Both the position numbers and the translations under genes were made by a program. From the NCBI GenBank assembly GCA_035934555.1, contig DASYXT010000118.1:210377-274376 (forward strand): a stretch of DNA of 64,000 nt, in the 5' to 3' direction. Under the pieces are notes generated by a model that saw only the letters and a list, made by a program, of their open reading frames with translations, was not told the DNA's origin and did not search any database. Every line of letters starts with the position of its first letter. Position 1 is the first letter of the stretch. The stretch is from DASYXT01 sp035934555 (lineage in GTDB: Bacteria; Verrucomicrobiota; Verrucomicrobiia; Limisphaerales; UBA8199). Positions 59,212 through 64,000 of this stretch are shown here, piece after piece.

Positions 59212-60273
59212 CTAGCGAGATGGGTGGTTTGGCGATTCGGCAAGCGCCTTTGGCTGCAGGCGCCCGGCGCTGTCGAATTCGATGGGCAGAATGCCTGGGC
59301 GCTCGCGCCAGGGGGCGGTGTCGTCGCTGCCGAAAAAGGTGGACCACCATTGGCCTTTGTCATCCTTGAAGAAGGTATTATGCCCGGCGTGCGGAATGGC
59401 TTCGTAGCGTGCCCGATAGGGTCCGAGAAGATTGGTGGAGGAGGCGACGGCGCAACTGTAGCGGCCGTCGAAGACCTCTGAGCAGCAGAGGTAGTAACGG
59501 CGGTTGGCCTTGAAGATGAACATGCCTTCGTAGCCGACGTGATCGAAGGAGCCCTTGCCGAAAATGCCGGCGCACAGGCTGGAATGGTGTGCAGGATTTG
59601 TATCCGGAACCGTCGTTCGCAGCCAGTGATAAGGCTCGGCCAAAGCGGTCATATCGGGTGTTAATTTCGCGAGCTTGCCGCTGTGCCAGAGGAAGTAAAC
59701 CGACCCGTCGTCGTCTTGAAAGAGGGAGGCGTCGATCTCATCACCCAGACGTGCCGCGGGGTGCATGTCCTGATAAGGACCTTCCGCCTTTCCACTGGTG
59801 CTCTTAAGCAAGCCGCAGCCCGAAGTCTTCGCCGTGCCGTCCCAACCAGGCATGCTGTAGGTAAGCCAGAACGTGCCTTTGAGGAAATGGACTTCCGGCG
59901 CCCAGAGCGGCTTCTTTTTCTCGAGGTAGGGTTTGTGCCACGGGCTAGCGCCGTATTTCCACACAAAGCCCAGGGCGGTCCAGTTGGTGAGGTCAGGGGA
60001 TTTCCACAGTTGAATACCCTGGTTGAAATTCCAGAACGGCGCGACGGTGCCGGTCAGGTACCAAGTGCCGTCGGGCCCACGGTCGATGGATGTGTCGCGC
60101 AGGGGAATATCGATGAGCTTGCGCAGGCCCGGGAGCGCCTCGGCCGGGGTTGGGTTTGCGGGTGCGGCATCCGCCGCGTGTGCCGCCCTGGCAAGTGTGA
60201 TGGTGATGCCAACCGCGAGGAAGAGTGGCAGCAAGATCGCGGAGGGTCTGCGTTTCACTGGCAGGACTCTCAT
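59212..60273 (-). CDS. Exported glycoside hydrolase family 43-like enzyme
   Basis: 353 residues from the ATG at 60273, chosen for its signal peptide (SAILLPLFLAVGITITLARA); the frame extends to 60387. It has the five-bladed beta-propeller pattern: IDIPLRDTSIDRGPDGTWYL with the first catalytic Asp, LWAPEVHFLKGTFWLTYS, DEIDASLFQDDDGSVYFLWH with the second Asp, and YEGMFIFKANRRYYLCCS with the general-acid Glu region. GH43 enzymes act on arabinan, xylan or galactan. The exact substrate is unknown. It has no adjacent transporter or regulator. Confidence 0.88.
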   Translation of the reverse strand: MRVLPVKRRPSAILLPLFLAVGITITLARAAHAADAAPANPTPAEALPGLRKLIDIPLRDTSIDRGPDGTWYLTGTVAPFWNFNQGIQLWKSPDLTNWTALGFVWKYGASPWHKPYLEKKKPLWAPEVHFLKGTFWLTYSMPGWDGTAKTSGCGLLKSTSGKAEGPYQDMHPAARLGDEIDASLFQDDDGSVYFLWHSGKLAKLTPDMTALAEPYHWLRTTVPDTNPAHHSSLCAGIFGKGSFDHVGYEGMFIFKANRRYYLCCSEVFDGRYSCAVASSTNLLGPYRARYEAIPHAGHNTFFKDDKGQWWSTFFGSDDTAPWRERPGILPIEFDSAGRLQPKALAESPNHPSR

Positions 60274-60358
60274 TGCGCCAGCATACCAGGTTTCCAGCAC
60301 GTGGCCAATGCGGCCCTGTGCGCGACGCTCCGACGAGCGAGCGTAGGCCCGTGCGCGG

Positions 60359-60922
60359 TTACTTAGCGCCCTGATCGACCCAGGCACGTAACAGGCTGAC
60401 TTGGTCGCGAGTCAACGGTTTGGGCGGCGGTCCGAAGCCGCCAGGCCCGGGGTGAAAGCCAGGAGGAGGACCGCCGGCTTCTGCGCCCGGTTGGGGAGGT
60501 CCCCCCTGGCCGCCAGCAGCAGGCCCGCCAGGCGCGTCTGGCCCGCCGGGACCACCAGGAGGGCGGGGTCCGCCACGGCCGGGGCGGTGTTTGGGCGGCA
60601 TGGCGGTTTTCTCATCAATTTGGGAAGCGGCGATGACCAGGAGGCTCTTGGTACTGTCGCCCGTCACGACCACCGGTCCGTCTTTGCCGCCCTTGAGGAT
60701 GCCTTGGGCGCTATCGAGGCGGAGGCCACCTTTGGGGCGTTCCGCACCGTGACAGCGCACGCAGGAGGCGTGCAGCAGCGGTTGAATGTCAGCGTAGGCG
60801 ACGCCCGTTTTCTCGGCCGCGGGCGGGAGTTTGCTGAGGTCGAGTTTGCTGAAATCGAGTTTGTCGCCGGCCCAGGCGGCGGTGGTGGTCCCCACCAGGA
60901 TGCAAAGAAAGGTCTTGTTCAT
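60359..60922 (-). CDS. Exported mono-haem c-type cytochrome with Pro/Gly-rich insert
   Basis: 187 residues from the ATG at 60922, with a signal peptide (NKTFLCILVGTTTAAWAG). The haem motif CVRCHG lies in a planctomycete/verrucomicrobial cytochrome c domain (YADIQPLLHASCVRCHGAER, then LRLDSAQGILKGGKDG and VIAASQIDEKTAMPPK). Between this and the C-terminal helix (TRDQVSLLRAWVDQGA) is a ~65-residue Pro/Gly-rich low-complexity insert (RPPGGPGGPDAPGGP). It is probably periplasmic and takes part in electron transfer. In-frame ATGs at 60928 and 60946 are possible starts. Confidence 0.87.
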   Translation of the reverse strand: MNKTFLCILVGTTTAAWAGDKLDFSKLDLSKLPPAAEKTGVAYADIQPLLHASCVRCHGAERPKGGLRLDSAQGILKGGKDGPVVVTGDSTKSLLVIAASQIDEKTAMPPKHRPGRGGPRPPGGPGGPDAPGGPAAGGQGGPPQPGAEAGGPPPGFHPGPGGFGPPPKPLTRDQVSLLRAWVDQGAK

Positions 60923-60987
60923 GAACATTCGATTGATTTGCTGCACAGAATACAGGAATCCACCTTAAGACAAGATGAATATCACTA

Positions 60988-62172
60988 TTAGACCCCCAGC
61001 TCGCGTTTCACCTCGGCGAATTTGTCGATCGCGAATGCGAGCTCCTCTTTGCTATGCGCAGCCGAGATTTGCGTGCGGATGCGGGCTTTGCCCTGCGGCA
61101 CCACCGGGTAGGAGAAGCCGATGACATAGACCCCCTTTTGGAGCATCGCATCGGCGAAGCGGCCGGCCAGCGCAGCGTCCCCGAGCATCACCGGCACAAT
61201 CGGGTGGGTGCCCGGGAGGATGTTGAATCCGAGTTTGCCCATGCCTTCGCGGAAGAAGCGGGTGTTGGCTTCGAGGCGGTCGCGGAGGTCGGTTGAAGAT
61301 GAGAGCAGGTCGAGGACTTTGAGCGAGGCGCCGGCAATCGCCGGGGCGAGAGTGTTGGAGAATAAGTATGGGCGGGAACGTTGGCGCAGCAACGCGATAA
61401 TCTCCTTTCGCCCGCTGGTGTAACCGCCGCTGGCGCCGCCGAGGGCCTTGCCGAGGGTGCCGGTGAGAATATCGATTCGGCCGGCAAGGTTGAAGTAATC
61501 GGGTGTGCCGCGGCCGCGCGCGCCCATAAAGCCCACCGCGTGCGAATCGTCCACCATTGTCAGCGCCTGGTATTTGTCAGCGAGGGCGCAAATGCCGGGC
61601 AAGTTCGCCAGGTAGCCGTCCATCGAAAAGACGCCATCGGTCGCAATGAGGCGGAAGCGGGCGGAGGCGGCGGCTTGTAACTGAGCTTCCAGGTCGGCCA
61701 TATCGTTGTTGCGATAGCGGAAGCGCTGGGCTTTACAGAGCCGCACGCCGTCGATGATGCTGGCGTGGTTCAACTCATCGGAAATGATGGCGTCCTCGGC
61801 GCCAAGCAGGGTTTCGAACAGCCCGCCGTTGGCGTCGAAACAGGAGGAATAAAGGATAGTGTCTTCTGTGGCCAGGAATTCAGTGAGTTTGGCTTCGAGC
61901 AGTTTGTGGACACCCTGGGTGCCGCAAATGAATCGGACGCTGGCCATGCCGTAGCCCCAGAGGTCGAGGGCATCTTTGGCCCCGGCGAGGACGGCGGGGT
62001 GCTGGGCCAGGCCGAGGTAATTGTTGGCGCAGAGGTTCAGCACCGGCTTGCCGTCCGCAACGCGGATGGTGGTTCCCTGCGGTGTCTGGATGACGCGTTC
62101 GTTTTTAAACGTGCCGGCCGAGCGGATGGCGCCGAGCTGGGATTCGAGGTGCTGACGGAACGCGGCATTCAT
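60988..62172 (-). CDS. kbl: 2-amino-3-ketobutyrate CoA ligase (glycine C-acetyltransferase)
   Basis: 394 residues, full length. PLP enzyme that splits 2-amino-3-ketobutyrate with CoA into glycine and acetyl-CoA, the second step of threonine breakdown. Family signs: NYLGLAQHPAVLAGAKDAL, RFICGTQGVHKLLEAKL, DDSHAVGFMGARGRGTPDYF and GTLGKALGGASGGYTSGR with the PLP lysine. It starts 27 bases after the tdh stop on the same strand, so tdh-kbl is an operon. Confidence 0.97.
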   Translation of the reverse strand: MNAAFRQHLESQLGAIRSAGTFKNERVIQTPQGTTIRVADGKPVLNLCANNYLGLAQHPAVLAGAKDALDLWGYGMASVRFICGTQGVHKLLEAKLTEFLATEDTILYSSCFDANGGLFETLLGAEDAIISDELNHASIIDGVRLCKAQRFRYRNNDMADLEAQLQAAASARFRLIATDGVFSMDGYLANLPGICALADKYQALTMVDDSHAVGFMGARGRGTPDYFNLAGRIDILTGTLGKALGGASGGYTSGRKEIIALLRQRSRPYLFSNTLAPAIAGASLKVLDLLSSSTDLRDRLEANTRFFREGMGKLGFNILPGTHPIVPVMLGDAALAGRFADAMLQKGVYVIGFSYPVVPQGKARIRTQISAAHSKEELAFAIDKFAEVKRELGV

Positions 62173-62198
62173 AGGTTCAGAATCCGAGCGCGCCCGAT

Positions 62199-63227
62199 TC
62201 AGCGCCAGTTCAAAATGACTTTGCCGGACTTGCCGCTCATCATCACTTCAAAGCCTTTTTCGAACTCGGTAAAATGGAACCGATGCGTGATGGCGGGTTT
62301 AATGTTCAAGCCGGTATCGAGCATGACGGTCATTTTGTACCACGTTTCGTACATCTCGCGGCCGTAAATGCCTTTGATGGTGAGCATATTGAAAACCACC
62401 TTGTGCCAATCAAAGGGCACATGCTCGGTGGGAATGCCCAGCATGGCGATCTTGCCGCCGTGGCACATGTGCTCGATCATCTCGCGTAACGCGGCGGGGT
62501 TGCCGGACATCTCGAGGCCCACATCGAAGCCCTCGCGCATCCCGAGCTGCTTCTCGACGTCCTTGAGGCTTCGTCCGTTTTTGACGTTTAAGGCGACGGT
62601 GGCGCCCATCTGCCGCGCCAGGTCGAGCCGGTAATCATTAACGTCGGTGACGACGACGAAGCGCGCGCCGGCATGTTTGGCGACGCCGGTGGCCATGATG
62701 CCAATCGGGCCGGCGCCGGTGATCAGAACGTCTTCACCGAGCAACGGGAAGGACAGCGCGGTGTGAACCGCGTTGCCGAACGGATCGAAAATGGAGGCGA
62801 CATCGCGGTCGATGCCGTTGCGGTGATGCCACACATTGGTCATGGGCACGGAAATGTACTCGGCGAAGGCGCCGGGGCGGTTGACGCCGATGCCCTGGGT
62901 GTCTTTGCAGAGATGGCGCCGGCCGGCGAGACAATTGCGGCAACGGCCGCAGACGACGTGGCCTTCGGCGCTGACGACCTCGCCGGCGAAGAAGTCGGTG
63001 ACGTTGGCGCCGACCTCGGCGACTTCGCCCACGAACTCATGGCCGATCACCATCGGCGTGGGGATGGTCTTCTGCGCCCACTCATCCCATTTGTAGATAT
63101 GCAGGTCGGTGCCGCAAATCCCGGCGCGGTCCACGTGAATCAGCACATCGTTGAGGCCGACTTGCGGCCTGGGCACTTCTTCGAGCCACAATCCGGGTTT
63201 GCGTTCTTTCTTGACCAGGGCTTTCAT
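62199..63227 (-). CDS. tdh: L-threonine 3-dehydrogenase
   Basis: 342 residues, a zinc-dependent medium-chain dehydrogenase. It oxidises L-threonine to 2-amino-3-ketobutyrate using NAD+. The catalytic zinc site is in GICGTDLHIYKWDEW and GHEFVGEV, the structural zinc cysteines in CGRCRNCLAGRRHLC, and the NAD site in VLITGAGPIGIMATGVAKHA. The first in-frame ATG is used. The XRE-cupin regulator is divergent, so the 93-base gap holds both promoters. Confidence 0.97.
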   Translation of the reverse strand: MKALVKKERKPGLWLEEVPRPQVGLNDVLIHVDRAGICGTDLHIYKWDEWAQKTIPTPMVIGHEFVGEVAEVGANVTDFFAGEVVSAEGHVVCGRCRNCLAGRRHLCKDTQGIGVNRPGAFAEYISVPMTNVWHHRNGIDRDVASIFDPFGNAVHTALSFPLLGEDVLITGAGPIGIMATGVAKHAGARFVVVTDVNDYRLDLARQMGATVALNVKNGRSLKDVEKQLGMREGFDVGLEMSGNPAALREMIEHMCHGGKIAMLGIPTEHVPFDWHKVVFNMLTIKGIYGREMYETWYKMTVMLDTGLNIKPAITHRFHFTEFEKGFEVMMSGKSGKVILNWR

Positions 63228-63320
63228 AGGTTTTGAAAAAATCTCGTTCTCCGCACTTGCGCTTGATACCTTAGGTCAAAGCAGTTCCTATATGCAAGAA
63301 GTATTTCCATTATAGTGGAT

Positions 63321-63935
63321 ATGAGAACCCCCACCCCCGGCACACCTGATGCGAATGCAAAACCGGCCCCCGCCTCCGCCGATGCTATCACCCGGCATTT
63401 GGGGGCGCGGGTGAAGTCATTGCGGACCGAGCGGGGGTGGTCGCTGGAATCGCTGGCGGATGCGAGCGGTGTGAGCCGCTCGATGCTCAGCCAGATAGAA
63501 CGCGAGCAAGCGAACCCGACGTTAGCGGTGACGCTGCGGATTGCGCGGGCGTTTGGGCTGTCGCTGGGCGAGCTGCTGGAGATACCCGGGGCGGCCTCGA
63601 CGGTGACGGTGATTCGCGCCGAAGACCACACCTACCATTATCGGTCGGACAAGGATTGCCGGATCCGCACGCTCTCGCCGTTGAACCTGGAGAAGGACGT
63701 TGAGTTTTATGAGGTGCGTCTGCAAGCGGGCGGGGCGTTGCGCAGCTCGCCGCACTTCGAGGGGACGCGGGAATTTCTCACCGTGCAACGCGGGCGTTTG
63801 CGGGTGGAATCGGCGGGCGACGTTGAGGATTTGAACCAGGGTGATTCGGCGAGTTACCGGGCCGACGTGCCGCACGCGCTGGTGAACGTGGGAAAGACCG
63901 AGGCGGTCGTGCTGCTGATTGTGATCTATCGGTAA
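63321..63935 (+). CDS. XRE-family regulator with cupin sensor domain
   Basis: 204 residues from the ATG at 63321 (a GTG at 63315 would add two). After a Pro/Ala-rich head, an HTH domain spans ~28-85 (LGARVKSLRTERGWSLESLA, VSRSMLSQIEREQANPTLAV). The C-terminal cupin (FYEVRLQAGGALRSSPHFEG, HALVNVGKTEAVVLLIVIYR) would bind a small ligand. It is divergent from tdh-kbl and is probably their regulator, by position. No Shine-Dalgarno is seen. Confidence 0.92.
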   Translation: MRTPTPGTPDANAKPAPASADAITRHLGARVKSLRTERGWSLESLADASGVSRSMLSQIEREQANPTLAVTLRIARAFGLSLGELLEIPGAASTVTVIRAEDHTYHYRSDKDCRIRTLSPLNLEKDVEFYEVRLQAGGALRSSPHFEGTREFLTVQRGRLRVESAGDVEDLNQGDSASYRADVPHALVNVGKTEAVVLLIVIYR

Positions 63936-63940
63936 TGAGC

Positions 63941-63968
63941 GGCGCGCGGACTTTAGTCCGCAGCAAGG
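63941..63968 (+). repeat. Dispersed palindromic repeat, TTTA subtype
   Basis: GGCGCGCGGACTTTAGTCCG then CAGCAAGG. Palindrome CGGAC-TTTA-GTCCG. It lies 5 bases after the XRE-cupin stop; any inverted partner would be outside the window. Confidence 0.75.
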
Positions 63969-64000
63969 TGCAATCGTTAAGCGTGCCTGAAAATTGGGAA

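Overview
This 64 kb window is GC-rich chromosomal DNA that looks like the Verrucomicrobiota, possibly the Pedosphaera/Limisphaerales side of the phylum. That placement is an inference from gene content: planctomycete/verrucomicrobial-type c cytochromes, a Tat-exported Gfo/Idh/MocA oxidoreductase next to a HEAT-repeat protein, secreted glycoside hydrolases, a tandem ThyX-like protein, very large LamG/propeller sensor kinases, many genes without a clear Shine-Dalgarno sequence, and many word-like dispersed repeats. No 16S rRNA gene is present to confirm it.

Layout. 0-9 kb: end of a TIM-barrel/GT2 fusion, a tandem ThyX-like protein, dnaN, a cysteine desulfurase, a sulfite-oxidase-like molybdoenzyme, a di-haem cytochrome c and a DUF4118-PAS sensor. 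9-15 kb: tmRNA (ssrA), an aldo/keto reductase, a small membrane protein, and the chaperone group dnaK-groES-groEL, all on the minus strand. 15-16 kb: a PIN toxin/antitoxin pair. 16-26 kb: a signalling cluster with an orphan receiver, a 2113-residue hybrid kinase, an APC permease and a DHp-DHp-REC-PP2C protein. 26-30 kb: an MlaA/hydrolase fusion, a lipoprotein truncated haemoglobin and a DUF748 protein. 30.6-44.7 kb: a complex I operon in the order nuoB-C-D-E-F-G-H-I-J-K-L-M-N, without nuoA. It is interrupted between nuoE and nuoF by an antisense tRNA-Gln and a large nested inverted repeat. 44.7-54 kb: HEAT protein plus Gfo/Idh/MocA oxidoreductase, a GH31 enzyme, a TolB/transglutaminase/TPR/Sel1 protein and an SPW-type membrane protein. 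54-57 kb: a DUF433/DUF5615 toxin-antitoxin pair whose toxin has an in-frame amber stop, then two exported or membrane proteins. 57-64 kb: a Cys-rich exported protein, a repeat-filled intergenic region, GH43, a cytochrome c, and threonine catabolism (tdh-kbl) with a divergent XRE-cupin regulator.

How the genes work together. Complex I, the cytochromes and the molybdoenzyme point to aerobic respiration. GH31, GH43 and the Gfo/Idh/MocA protein point to sugar-polymer use. The 16-26 kb cluster could form one phosphorelay: the giant kinase senses outside the cytoplasm, receivers and histidine-bearing DHp domains pass phosphate, and a PP2C phosphatase is the output.

The most unusual points are: the ThyX-like protein whose two halves keep complementary parts of the ThyX signature; the phosphatase with two DHp domains but no ATPase domain; the invasion of the nuo operon by several repeat families, one of which supplies the nuoE start codon and another an in-frame heptad repeat in NuoG; the amber-interrupted DUF5615 toxin; and a palindromic repeat family found partly as inverted pairs.
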